DNA of 64,000 bases. Source: JADCCX01 sp031431475. Its GTDB lineage: Bacteria; Pseudomonadota; Alphaproteobacteria; Rhizobiales; Beijerinckiaceae. Below the pieces are notes generated by a model. It made no database searches. It had not been told where the DNA came from and saw only the letters and a list, made by a program, of their open reading frames with translations. The translations under genes and the position numbers were made by a program. The DNA lies in assembly GCA_031431475.1 (NCBI GenBank), contig JANPDL010000036.1:186001-250000 (forward strand), read 5' to 3'. Positions 16,813 through 24,947 of the stretch are shown here, one piece after another (within the stretch, counting starts at the first letter, position 1; each line of letters opens with the position of its first letter).

Positions 16813-17855
16813 GTATCGCGACACCTGCCAAGCCGTCGGTTGCCGCCCCGCTCTGGAATCCGGAAACCGGGACGACTGCCGCTGGCCTCGTCGCACTGAA
16901 GCAGATCGCGGATGCTGTGATCTCCGAACCTGTAATTGCGCCCGCCAAGAAAGAAACGCAGGTCATCGCGATCTACGGCAAGGGCGGCATCGGCAAGAGC
17001 TTCACACTCGCCAACCTCAGCTACATGATGGCGCAGCAGGGCAAGCGCGTGCTGCTGATCGGCTGCGATCCCAAGAGCGATACCACGTCTTTGCTGTTCG
17101 GCGGCAAGGCCTGTCCCACAATCATCGAGACCTCGTCGCGCAAGAAAGCTGCGGGTGAGGAAGTGCAGATCGGCGACGTCTGCTTCAAGCGCGACGGCGT
17201 CTTCGCGATGGAGCTGGGCGGACCGGAAGTGGGTCGCGGCTGCGGCGGACGCGGCATTATCCACGGTTTCGAGTTGCTGGAGAAGCTTGGCTTCCATGAC
17301 TGGGGCTTCGATTACGTGCTGCTCGACTTCCTGGGTGATGTGGTCTGCGGCGGCTTTGGCCTGCCGATCGCCCGTGACATGTGCCAGAAGGTCATCGTCG
17401 TGGGGTCCAACGACCTCCAGTCGCTCTATGTTGCCAACAACGTCTGCTCGGCGGTGGAATATTTCCGCAAGCTCGGCGGCAACGTCGGTGTTGCCGGCAT
17501 CGTCATCAACAAGGACGACGGCACGGGCGAGGCTGCGGCTTTCGCCAAGCGCGTTGGCATTCCGGTGCTGGCCTCCATTCCCGCTGACGAGGATATCCGC
17601 CGCAAGAGCGCCACTTACGAGATCATCGGCAGGCCGGACACCCAGTGGGGCCCGCTGTTCGAAGAACTCGGAGCCAATGTCGCTGTTGCACCGCCGATGC
17701 GCCCGACTCCTTTGACGGGTGATGAGTTGCTGGGCCTGTTCAGCGCCTCGACCACGGGCCGCGACTACGTGCTCCAGCCCGCGTCGCTCGCCGATATGTG
17801 CGGTGGCACCGTGACTGAAAAGCCGACCCTCGAAGTCGTCTACGACAACGCCTGA
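16809..17855 (+). CDS. bchX: Chlorophyllide a reductase, iron protein subunit X
   Basis: A 348-residue NifH-like ATPase that transfers electrons to BchYZ for reduction of the chlorin B-ring. The P-loop YGKGGIGKS is near residue 55. The two Cys that hold the shared [4Fe-4S] cluster lie in RGCGGRG and VVCGGFG. Switch-like LIGCDPKSDTT is present. It is longer at the N-terminus than NifH or BchL, as usual for BchX. Translation is coupled to bchC by ATGA. Confidence 0.97.
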   Translation: MSIATPAKPSVAAPLWNPETGTTAAGLVALKQIADAVISEPVIAPAKKETQVIAIYGKGGIGKSFTLANLSYMMAQQGKRVLLIGCDPKSDTTSLLFGGKACPTIIETSSRKKAAGEEVQIGDVCFKRDGVFAMELGGPEVGRGCGGRGIIHGFELLEKLGFHDWGFDYVLLDFLGDVVCGGFGLPIARDMCQKVIVVGSNDLQSLYVANNVCSAVEYFRKLGGNVGVAGIVINKDDGTGEAAAFAKRVGIPVLASIPADEDIRRKSATYEIIGRPDTQWGPLFEELGANVAVAPPMRPTPLTGDELLGLFSASTTGRDYVLQPASLADMCGGTVTEKPTLEVVYDNA

Positions 17856-17871
17856 AAGCAACAGCAGAGCC

Positions 17872-19458
17872 ATGGTCACCTTGATCGACAACATGAAGGG
17901 CAAGCCCGGTGAGCGGGAAACCCGCCCCGTTGCCCCCGTGGTCGAACCCGGTGGCGAGGTGGCGTCTGGTCTGGGCTGTCATTCTGGCAAGGATGAGATG
18001 AAGAAGGCCGCCGCTGCCGCGGGCAAGAGCGAAATTCTCGATCAATACGCCAAGGATTATCCGCTGGGTCCGCATGACCAGCCGCAATCGATGTGCCCGG
18101 CCTTCGGTTCGCTGCGCGTCGGCCTGCGGATGAAGCGCACGGCGACGATCCTTTCGGGCTCCGCGTGCTGCGTTTATGGCCTCACTTTCACCTCGCATTT
18201 CTATGGTGCACGCCGCAGCGTCGGCTATGTCCCGTTCAGTTCCGAGACGCTGGTCACTGGCAAGCTGTTCGAGGATATCCGCGACGCCGTGCATCTGATG
18301 GCAGATCCAGCGCTTTATGATGCTGTCGTGATCATCAACCTGTGCGTGCCGACGGCGTCCGGTGTTCCACTGCGCATTCTCCCCAAGGTGATCGACGGTG
18401 TGCGCATCATCGGCATTGATGTTCCGGGCTTTGGTGTGCCGACCCATGCGGAAGCCAAGGATGTGCTGGCTGGCGCCATGCTTGCCTATGCCCGAGCCGA
18501 GGCCGAGCAGGGGCCGGTCGCCGCGCCGCGCACTGGCCGCAGCGAGCGCCCCACTGTGGCTCTTCTGGGCGAGATGTTCCCGCTTGATCCTGTCGGTATC
18601 GGCCAGATGCTGGAGCCGCTTGGTCTCGCAGCCGGTCCTGTTGTTCCCACGCGCGAGTGGCGCGAGCTTTATGCGGCGCTGGATTGCACGGCGGTCGCCG
18701 CCATCCATCCCTTCTACACGGCATCGATTCGCGAGTTCGAGACGGCGGGCCGTCCCATCATCGGCTCCGCGCCTGTCGGCTATGACGGCACTGACGCCTG
18801 GCTCTCCGCTATCGGCGAGGTCTGTTCGGTTTCCTCGGACAAGATCGCTGCCACCAAGACCAAGTTCCTGCCCGCCATCAAGGGTGCGCTGGCGGCCAAG
18901 CCGATCAACGGCAAGATTACCGTGTCAGGCTACGAAGGTTCGGAACTGCTGGTCGCGCGCCTTCTGCTCGAGAGCGGCGCTGATGTGAAATATGTGGGCT
19001 CCGCCTGCCCGAAGACACGCTGGTCGGAGCCTGACCTCAAATGGCTCGAGAACCGCGGCGTCGAAGTCCAGTTCCGTGCCTCGCTGGAACAGGATCTGCG
19101 GGCTGTGGATAGGTATCAGCCTGATCTTGCGATTGGCACGACACCCGTCGTTCAGTACGCCAAAGAGCGTGCGATGCCGTCGCTCTATTTCACCAACCTT
19201 ATCTCGGCACGTCCGCTGATGGGTGTTGCCGGTGCTGGTTCGCTGGCAACTGTTGTGAATGCCGCGATGGCCAACAAAGCCCGCTTCGATGTGATGAAGG
19301 ATTTCTTCGAGGGCGTGGGCGAAGGCGACAATTCCGGTATCTGGCTGGATACGCCTCGTGATCGCCCCGAGTTCAAGAAAAAGCAGATGGCCAAGCTTCA
19401 GGCCATGCAATCCGCGCTGAACAACTCCCTCGAAAAGCCGATCGGGGAGACCGTCTGA
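17872..19458 (+). CDS. bchY: Chlorophyllide a reductase subunit Y
   Basis: A 528-residue NifD-like subunit of chlorophyllide a oxidoreductase, which makes bacteriochlorophyllide precursors from chlorophyllide a. Cluster-binding Cys candidates are in SGLGCHSGKDEM, QSMCPAFGSLR and SGSACCVYGLTFTSH. The final motif before the C-terminus, FTNLISARPLMGVAGAGSL, is family-typical. It starts 16 bp after bchX and its stop (TGA) shares one base with the bchZ ATG. Confidence 0.97.
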   Translation: MVTLIDNMKGKPGERETRPVAPVVEPGGEVASGLGCHSGKDEMKKAAAAAGKSEILDQYAKDYPLGPHDQPQSMCPAFGSLRVGLRMKRTATILSGSACCVYGLTFTSHFYGARRSVGYVPFSSETLVTGKLFEDIRDAVHLMADPALYDAVVIINLCVPTASGVPLRILPKVIDGVRIIGIDVPGFGVPTHAEAKDVLAGAMLAYARAEAEQGPVAAPRTGRSERPTVALLGEMFPLDPVGIGQMLEPLGLAAGPVVPTREWRELYAALDCTAVAAIHPFYTASIREFETAGRPIIGSAPVGYDGTDAWLSAIGEVCSVSSDKIAATKTKFLPAIKGALAAKPINGKITVSGYEGSELLVARLLLESGADVKYVGSACPKTRWSEPDLKWLENRGVEVQFRASLEQDLRAVDRYQPDLAIGTTPVVQYAKERAMPSLYFTNLISARPLMGVAGAGSLATVVNAAMANKARFDVMKDFFEGVGEGDNSGIWLDTPRDRPEFKKKQMAKLQAMQSALNNSLEKPIGETV

Positions 19459-20909
19459 TGCTGGTTCTCGATCACGACAGGGCAGGCGGATACTGGGGTG
19501 CGGCCTACGTCTTCACGGCGATCAAGGGCCTTCAGGTCATCATCGATGGTCCGGTCGGTTGCGAGAACCTGCCGATCACCTCCGTGCTGCATTACACCGA
19601 TGCACTGCCGCCGCATGAATTGCCCGTCGTCGTCACTGGCCTCGCCGAGGAAGAACTCGGACAGAAGGGCACCGAAGGCGCAATGAAGCGGGCGCACAAG
19701 ACACTTGATCCCGCGCTCCCCTCCGTCGTCGTCACCGGCTCCATCGCCGAGATGATCGGCGGCGGCGTGACGCCTGAGGGTACCAATATCCTGCGATTTC
19801 TGCCGCGCACCATTGATGAAGATCAATGGCAATCCGCCAACCGTGCGATGGCCTGGCTGTGGAAGCAGTTCGGTCCGAAGCGGACGCCCGGGCTCAAGGC
19901 CCGCAAGGAAGGTGCGAAGCCCAAGGTCAACATCATCGGGCCGATCTATGGCACCTTCAACACCTGGTCGGACCTCGCCGAAATCCGCCGCCTGATCGAG
20001 GGTATCGGCGCGGAAGTGAACATGAGCTTTCCGCTCGGCACGCATCTGGCAGACATCGTGAAACTCGGCGATGCCGAGGTCAATGTCTGCATGTATCGCG
20101 AATATGGTCGCGCGCTTTGCGAGGTTCTAGAGCGGCCGTATCTGCAGGCTCCGATTGGTCTGCATTCGACGACAGCTTTCCTGCGCTCGCTGGGCAATCT
20201 GCTGGATCTTGATCCCGAGCCGTTTATCGCCTGTGAGAAGCACACGACGATCAAGCCATTGTGGGACCTCTGGCGTTCGGTGACACAGGATTTCTTCGCG
20301 ACCGCCAGCTTTGGCGTTGTCGCCAACGAGACATACGCGCGTGGCCTGCGCCTCTTCCTTGAGGACGAGATGGGCCTGCCCTGCCATTTCGCCATCTCGC
20401 GCAAGCCCGGTCAAAAGACGCTGAACGACGAGGTGCGCAAGCTGGTGCAGACCAAGACGCCGCTGGTGCTTTTCGGGTCCTACAACGAGCGGATGTACAT
20501 GGCGGAAACCGGTGCGCGAGCGATGTATATCCCCGCGTCGTTTCCCGGCGCGATCATCCGCCGCCACACCGGCACGCCGTTCATGGGCTACGCCGGAGCG
20601 GTCTATATCGTGCAGGAAGTCTGCAACGCGCTGTTCGATGCGCTGTTCAACATCCTGCCTATCGGCACCCACATGGATGCCATCGATCCCACACCGTCGC
20701 GGCTCCACGAGGAACTGCCCTGGAGTGACGAGGCGAAAGCCATGCTCGACCGCGTGGTCGAAAATCATCCAGTTCTTGTCCGTATATCAGCCGCCAAGCG
20801 GCTGCGTGATGCTGCCGAGAAGGATGCCCGTGCCGGTGGCACAGGTGAAGTTACAGTTTCAAGTGTGTCGAGGGCGCAAAGCGTGCTCGGTGCAAACGGG
20901 GGAGGCTGA
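19458..20909 (+). CDS. bchZ: Chlorophyllide a reductase subunit Z
   Basis: A 483-residue NifK-like partner of BchY. The opening LDHDRAGGYWGAAYVFTAIKGL and DGPVGCENLPITSVLHYTDALPPHE contain the conserved N-terminal segment with the cluster Cys. VTGSIAEMIGG and the C-terminal LPWSDEAKAMLDRV (BchZ-type protochlorophyllide reductase-like tail) follow. The end of bchZ is known to carry puf promoter elements in Rhodobacter; here a 16-codon frame and pufQ follow within 51 bp. Confidence 0.97.
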   Translation: MLVLDHDRAGGYWGAAYVFTAIKGLQVIIDGPVGCENLPITSVLHYTDALPPHELPVVVTGLAEEELGQKGTEGAMKRAHKTLDPALPSVVVTGSIAEMIGGGVTPEGTNILRFLPRTIDEDQWQSANRAMAWLWKQFGPKRTPGLKARKEGAKPKVNIIGPIYGTFNTWSDLAEIRRLIEGIGAEVNMSFPLGTHLADIVKLGDAEVNVCMYREYGRALCEVLERPYLQAPIGLHSTTAFLRSLGNLLDLDPEPFIACEKHTTIKPLWDLWRSVTQDFFATASFGVVANETYARGLRLFLEDEMGLPCHFAISRKPGQKTLNDEVRKLVQTKTPLVLFGSYNERMYMAETGARAMYIPASFPGAIIRRHTGTPFMGYAGAVYIVQEVCNALFDALFNILPIGTHMDAIDPTPSRLHEELPWSDEAKAMLDRVVENHPVLVRISAAKRLRDAAEKDARAGGTGEVTVSSVSRAQSVLGANGGG

Positions 20910-20913
20910 CGCA

Positions 20914-20964
20914 ATGGCGCAGATTGCCCCCATCAAGTTTGGCCAAAAGGGAGAACGTCGATGA
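20914..20964 (+). CDS. Possible 16-residue leader ORF before pufQ
   Basis: The frame encodes MAQIAPIKFGQKGERR. A GGGGGAGG ribosome binding site lies 8 bases upstream of its ATG, and its stop overlaps the pufQ start as ATGA. This would couple pufQ translation to it. It may be a genuine tiny gene, a leader peptide, or chance. Confidence 0.38.
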   Translation: MAQIAPIKFGQKGERR

Positions 20965-21251
20965 CCTATGCAGATATGTCCAGATCAGGGCGTTTGGCTG
21001 AAGCGGGTGGTACCGCGAAACCGGGGACACGGGTTTCGCACCGTCGCAGGGGAGGCAGCAATCTCGAGCGTATCGAGATGCGGCTTCTGGTGGCGCTGAC
21101 CTATCCGTTATTTCTCGCAGTCGCGATCGCGTCGCGGCTGGGGCTTCGCCGCTCCAGCTTCAATTCGGTCGTGTCTACACGGTCAAAGTCTGTCTTCGCG
21201 GAAGCCCGCGAGACGGCCGAGGCCACGATACCATCCGCATTTCTGGGGTAA
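20961..21251 (+). CDS. pufQ: PufQ, puf operon protein
   Basis: A 96-residue protein with one membrane segment (about residues 41-60, MRLLVALTYPLFLAVAIASRL) and a basic N-terminal region rich in Arg and Gly. The tail SVFAEARETAEATIPSAFLG and the position between bchZ and pufB are those of PufQ, which affects bacteriochlorophyll supply and antenna assembly in Rhodobacter. The N-terminus is longer than in the model proteins. AAGGGAG precedes the ATG. Identity rests mainly on position and the tail. Confidence 0.82.
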   Translation: MTYADMSRSGRLAEAGGTAKPGTRVSHRRRGGSNLERIEMRLLVALTYPLFLAVAIASRLGLRRSSFNSVVSTRSKSVFAEARETAEATIPSAFLG

Positions 21252-21270
21252 TGCGGAAGGGGGAGAGATT

Positions 21271-21300
21271 TCCGTGATGCCTCGCGAGAGGTTTCACGGA
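21271..21300 (+). ncRNA. mRNA hairpin upstream of pufB
   Basis: TCCGTGA (21271) pairs with TCACGGA (21294), with an inner CCTC-GCGA-GAGG stem capped by a GNRA tetraloop. It lies between pufQ and pufB. In Rhodobacter, 5' hairpins of the pufBA mRNA protect it from decay; the same role is inferred here. Confidence 0.65.
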
Positions 21301-21398
21301 TAGTCGGGGAAGGGCTCAGGCCTTGATCCGGTGATCCCCGCCGCGCGGGATGGGCGCGGTAGCGGCTTTCGGGCCGATTATAAAAGGAGTGTCAGGTC

Positions 21399-21605
21399 AT
21401 GGCTGACAATAAAGAATCCCTCACGGGATTGACGGACGCTGAGGCCCAAGAGGTTCATAAGTACATGATCCAGGGCTACATTATGTTCACGGCGGTTGCT
21501 GTTGTTGCACACTTCCTGGTGTGGAACTGGCGTCCGTGGTTCCCCGGCCTGAAGGGGTATACCTCGCTGGAGAGCATCCAGGCCCTCACCACGCTGCTCG
21601 GTTAA
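21399..21605 (+). CDS. pufB: Light-harvesting 1 (B870) beta chain
   Basis: A 68-residue antenna polypeptide with one membrane helix (about residues 24-44). The bacteriochlorophyll-ligating His is in VVAHFLVWNWRPW, and the family signature TGLTDAEAQEVHKYMIQGY precedes the helix. It forms the LH1 ring with PufA around the reaction centre. The C-terminal extension after WFPG is about 19 residues, longer than in Rhodobacter. AAAGGAG is the ribosome binding site. Confidence 0.97.
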   Translation: MADNKESLTGLTDAEAQEVHKYMIQGYIMFTAVAVVAHFLVWNWRPWFPGLKGYTSLESIQALTTLLG

Positions 21606-21617
21606 GGAGAAAAGACC

Positions 21618-21833
21618 ATGCATAAGATTTGGCTTATTTTTGACCCCCGCCGTGCTCTGATCGCTCTGGACGTATTCCTGTTCTCGCTGGCGATCCTCAT
21701 CCATTTCATCCTGCTCTCCACAGACAGGTTTAACTGGATCGAAGGTCCCCGCGCGTTTCGTCCCAAGGCCGAAATCATGAAGACCGGTCCAGTGACCGCG
21801 GAACTGCCGATCGTCTTCAAGGCGACCGTCTGA
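21618..21833 (+). CDS. pufA: Light-harvesting 1 (B870) alpha chain
   Basis: A 71-residue antenna polypeptide. It begins MHKIWLIFDPRRAL, the standard LH1 alpha N-terminus, followed by a membrane helix ending in ILIHFILLSTDRFNWIEG, in which His ligates bacteriochlorophyll and Trp tunes the absorption. It lies 12 bp after pufB with an AAGGAG site. A Lys/Pro-rich C-terminal tail extends beyond the helix. Confidence 0.97.
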   Translation: MHKIWLIFDPRRALIALDVFLFSLAILIHFILLSTDRFNWIEGPRAFRPKAEIMKTGPVTAELPIVFKATV

Positions 21834-21856
21834 TCCCAGATGTGAAGACCATGCTT

Positions 21857-21885
21857 GGGGTCGCGGATTCACTAGCCGCGACCCC
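21857..21885 (+). ncRNA. pufA-pufL intercistronic stem-loop
   Basis: GGGGTCGCGG pairs perfectly with CCGCGACCCC over a 9-base loop, 24 bp after the pufA stop. No T-run follows. In Rhodobacter the hairpin at this spot protects the short pufBA mRNA from 3' decay, giving more antenna than reaction-centre protein. Confidence 0.85.
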
Positions 21886-22040
21886 GGGCAAAACCAACGG
21901 GATGTGAACCCATCGATGGGGCTGCTGTCAGCTGCTCCGTTTCGTGGCGGCTCTGGTCACAGACCAGTGCACTCTTTTGATGCGTTCACAGCTCATTCTG
22001 AATTTCCGCTGATGGTCCGCGACTTAAGGAGGGTCGGCTC

Positions 22041-22868
22041 ATGTCCATGTTGAGCTTTGAAAAAAAATACCGCGTCCGAGGCGGCACACTCATCGGCGGT
22101 GACCTGTTCGATTTCTGGGTTGGTCCGTTCTATGTCGGTTTCTTCGGTGTCTTTGCCATGTTCTTCGTCTTCGTCGGGATCGGGCTGATCCTCTTCGATG
22201 CGTCCTTGCAAAACGTCTGGAACCCTATGCGGATCAGCGTGAATCCGCCGGACATCAAATACGGGCTATCGCTCGCGCCACTCCAGGAGGGCGGTATCTG
22301 GCAGATCGTGACGATCTGTGCGATCGGCGCTTTCAGCTCATGGGCACTTCGGGAAGTGGAGATCTGCAACAAGCTGGGGATGGGCTATCATGTACCCTTC
22401 GCCTTCGCGTTTGCCATCGGTGCCTACGTCACGCTTGTCGTGATCCGGCCCGTGCTGATGGGGGCCTGGGGATACGGTTTCCCGTATGGCATCTGGACCC
22501 ATCTCGACTGGGTTTCGACCACCGGTTACACCTACGGCAACTTCCACTACAATCCGGCGCACATGATCGCGGTGACTTTCTTCTTCACCACGACCCTGGC
22601 GCTGGCGTTGCATGGTGGTCTTGTTCTCTCGGCCGTCAATCCGGCCAAGGGACAGGCCGTCAAGACACCGGAGCATGAGAACGCCTATTTCCGCGATCTC
22701 ATCGGTTACTCGATAGGCACGCTTGGCATCCACCGCCTCGGCCTCTTTCTGGCCCTGTCGTCAGGCTTCTGGAGTGCGGTCTGCATCGTGATCAGCGGTC
22801 CGCTCTGGGAAGGTGCCTGGGTTGACTGGTGGAACTGGTATCTGAACGCACCCTTCTGGGCAAAGTGA
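22041..22868 (+). CDS. pufL: Photosynthetic reaction centre L subunit
   Basis: A 275-residue, five-helix reaction-centre subunit. GGTLIGGDLFDFWVGPFYVG opens the first helix. YTYGNFHYNPAHM holds the bacteriochlorophyll-ligating His pair, and ALHGGLVLSAVNP the next iron-ligand His region. FRDLIGYSIGTLGIHRLG gives the second iron His and the QB pocket. AAGGAGG precedes the ATG. It forms the photochemical core with PufM. The 207-bp gap from pufA carries the antenna mRNA hairpin. Confidence 0.98.
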   Translation: MSMLSFEKKYRVRGGTLIGGDLFDFWVGPFYVGFFGVFAMFFVFVGIGLILFDASLQNVWNPMRISVNPPDIKYGLSLAPLQEGGIWQIVTICAIGAFSSWALREVEICNKLGMGYHVPFAFAFAIGAYVTLVVIRPVLMGAWGYGFPYGIWTHLDWVSTTGYTYGNFHYNPAHMIAVTFFFTTTLALALHGGLVLSAVNPAKGQAVKTPEHENAYFRDLIGYSIGTLGIHRLGLFLALSSGFWSAVCIVISGPLWEGAWVDWWNWYLNAPFWAK

Positions 22869-22878
22869 GGAGGCGACC

Positions 22879-23811
22879 ATGGCATTTGGTCTCGAATATC
22901 AAAACATCTTCACACGGGTTCAGATCCACGGACCTGACGATCTGGGACCTGCTCGCAAAGAGCATGGCATGTACGGGCGCAGCAAGCCGAGCCACAACTA
23001 CTGGTTTGGCAAGATCGGCGACGCACAGGTTGGCCCGTTCTATCTCGGTGTCTTCGGCGTCCTGTCGATTGCATGCGGGCTGATCGCCTTCAATATCATC
23101 GGCCTGAACTTCTGGCTGCAGGTGAACTGGGATCCCGTGCAATTCGTGCGGAAACTGTTCTACCTGTCGCTCGATCCGCCGGACGAGAAATACGGCCTCG
23201 GCTTCCCGCCGCTCGCCGAAGGCGGCTGGTACATGATCGCCACCCTCTTCTTCGGGCTTGCGGTTCTGCTATGGTGGGGCCGGACGTATTCCAGGGCCAG
23301 AGCGCTGGGCATGGGTACGCATGTCTCATGGGCCTTCCTGGCGGCTATCTGGCTGATGTTCTGCCTGAACTTCTTCCGGCCGCTGCTGATGGGCAACTGG
23401 AGCGAGATGGTGCCTTATGGCATTTTCCCGCACCTCGACTGGACGAACAATTTCTCGCTGAAATACGGGAACCTGTTCTACAACCCGTTCCACGCCTTCT
23501 CGATTGTCTTCCTGTATGGTTCAGTCTTGCTGTTCGCCATGCATGCAGCAACGATCCTTGCGTGCAGCCGTTACGGCGGCGAGCGCGAGATCGAGCAGAT
23601 CGTGGATCGTGGTACGGCTTCCGAGCGTGCTGCCCTCTTCTGGCGCTGGACCATGGGCTTCAATGCCTCCATGGAATCGATCCATCGCTGGGCCTGGTGG
23701 TTCGCAATCCTGACGCCGATCACAGGCGGTATCGGCATCCTGCTCACGGGCACCGTGGTCGAGAACTGGTATGTCTGGGCTCAGTTGCAGGGCTACGCGC
23801 CGCCGAACTGA
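22879..23811 (+). CDS. pufM: Photosynthetic reaction centre M subunit
   Basis: A 310-residue partner of PufL with five membrane helices. Key segments are IGDAQVGPFYLGVFG at the first helix, LKYGNLFYNPFHAFSI (bacteriochlorophyll ligands), LLFAMHAATILACSRYGGERE (iron His and Glu ligands) and MESIHRWAWWFA (second iron His and quinone pocket). It starts 10 bp after pufL. The protein ends soon after the last helix at GYAPPN, and no pufC follows. The reaction centre therefore probably uses soluble cytochrome donors, unless pufC is elsewhere. Confidence 0.98.
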   Translation: MAFGLEYQNIFTRVQIHGPDDLGPARKEHGMYGRSKPSHNYWFGKIGDAQVGPFYLGVFGVLSIACGLIAFNIIGLNFWLQVNWDPVQFVRKLFYLSLDPPDEKYGLGFPPLAEGGWYMIATLFFGLAVLLWWGRTYSRARALGMGTHVSWAFLAAIWLMFCLNFFRPLLMGNWSEMVPYGIFPHLDWTNNFSLKYGNLFYNPFHAFSIVFLYGSVLLFAMHAATILACSRYGGEREIEQIVDRGTASERAALFWRWTMGFNASMESIHRWAWWFAILTPITGGIGILLTGTVVENWYVWAQLQGYAPPN

Positions 23812-23831
23812 GGTGTGACCGTGCATGATCT

Positions 23832-23865
23832 GAAAGCGGCGGGCGAAAGCCTGCCGCTTTCTTTG
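23832..23865 (+). terminator. Terminator of the puf operon
   Basis: GAAAGCGGCGGGC pairs with GCCTGCCGCTTTC (one mismatch) around a GAAA tetraloop, followed by a short T-rich run. It is 20 bp after the pufM stop and marks the end of the superoperon. Confidence 0.75.
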
Positions 23866-23885
23866 GAATGACGTGGCACCAGGGC

Positions 23886-24021
23886 TGTGCGTTTCTCGAG
23901 GCTCGCTATCGCTCGCACCTCGAAATGAGGAGGAGTGAGGATGGCATTTCTATCGAAGGTAGAGCTGCCTCAATGCCCTTCATTTCGAGGTGCGAGCGCA
24001 GCGAGCCTCGAGAAACGCACA
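23886..24021. repeat. Long inverted repeat (arms about 41 bp) at the photosynthesis block edge
   Basis: The left arm at 23886-23927 is the near-perfect reverse complement of the right arm at 23981-24021, with one substitution and one indel, around a 53-bp spacer. Each arm contains a smaller palindromic core (GCTCGC/GCGAGC around CGAGGTGCGAGC). Similar CGAGG-TGCGAGC-CAGCGAGCCTCG elements are scattered in intergenic DNA of many Hyphomicrobiales. It is probably a dispersed palindromic repeat element. Confidence 0.75.
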
Positions 24022-24032
24022 ATGCCCCTGCC

Positions 24033-24848
24033 TCAGCCAGAAAGCTCAGCAGCCCGCCGCTTCGCCGCAGCAACAGCCCGGATCATCAGCGGCGTCAGGC
24101 CGTCATCCGCCATCAACACTTCCAGTGCCGCCGCCGTGGTGCCTGCCGGTGAGGTCACGTTCTGGCGCAGCATTGCGGCGGATGCTTCCGGCTCGCGGTA
24201 GAGCAGTTCTCCCGCGCCTTCCACCGTAGCACGCGCCAGACGCATGGCGAGATCAGCGGGCAATCCCGCTTTTTCGCCAGCTGCCGCCATGGCCTCCACG
24301 AGATGGAAGACATAGGCCGGGCCGGAGCCGGACAGCGCCGTGACGGCATCGATCAGGTCTTCGTTGTCGACCCATTCGACGCGACCGATGGATGTAAGCA
24401 ACCCGGTGGCAAACGCCTTCTGGGCATCCGTCGTTTCGACCGATGCCGAACAGCCGGTGATGCCGCGCCCGACGGCGGCGGGCGTATTGGGCATGGCGCG
24501 AACGATAGCGCGTGCGGCTGGCGCGCGTTCGCGCAGGTTGGCAATGGTCTTGCCCGCCAGCACCGAAATCAGCAGCGTGTCCGGCGTCACCACGCTTCGT
24601 AACAGCGCGGCGGCTCCGTCCAGCATCTGCGGCTTGATCGCGAGCACGATGACATCGATTGTGCCGATCTCACCGGTGTGTGGAGACAGCCGCAGGCCCT
24701 GTTGTGCCAGTTCCCGCATGCGGTCTGAAGGCATGGGATCCACGACTGTAATCTGGCCGGGCGGCATACCCTGCTTCAGCCAGCCCTCCAGCATGGCCCC
24801 GCCCATCTTGCCCGCGCCGATCAGCAGAAGTCTTGTCGTGGTTTGCAT
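24033..24848 (-). CDS. proC: Pyrroline-5-carboxylate reductase
   Basis: A 271-residue NADPH-dependent enzyme that reduces pyrroline-5-carboxylate to proline. The Rossmann motif is LLLIGAGKMGGAMLEGW. AIKPQ and RAMPNTPAAVGRG follow, and the C-terminal family signature is ALSGSGPAYVFHLVEAM ending with SPAGTTAAALEVL. ATG 24848 was chosen because the family N-terminus begins there; a longer frame to 24914 adds unrelated residues. It is monocistronic between the puf repeat and the methyltransferase. Confidence 0.95.
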   Translation of the reverse strand: MQTTTRLLLIGAGKMGGAMLEGWLKQGMPPGQITVVDPMPSDRMRELAQQGLRLSPHTGEIGTIDVIVLAIKPQMLDGAAALLRSVVTPDTLLISVLAGKTIANLRERAPAARAIVRAMPNTPAAVGRGITGCSASVETTDAQKAFATGLLTSIGRVEWVDNEDLIDAVTALSGSGPAYVFHLVEAMAAAGEKAGLPADLAMRLARATVEGAGELLYREPEASAAMLRQNVTSPAGTTAAALEVLMADDGLTPLMIRAVAAAKRRAAELSG

Positions 24849-24947
24849 GGCCTTGATCCTGTGGATGCACTGCTGGAAGCATGCGTTCGATAGCCAGCCA
24901 GCCGTCAATGTCAAAGCGGAAAGAACGATGCTCGCGATGCAGGAGAC

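Noticed and set aside
16045..18708. Long minus-strand open frames of 283, 385 and 322 codons opposite bchC, bchX and bchY
   Set aside because: They are frame shadows of the high-GC bch genes; the plus-strand proteins are unmistakable.
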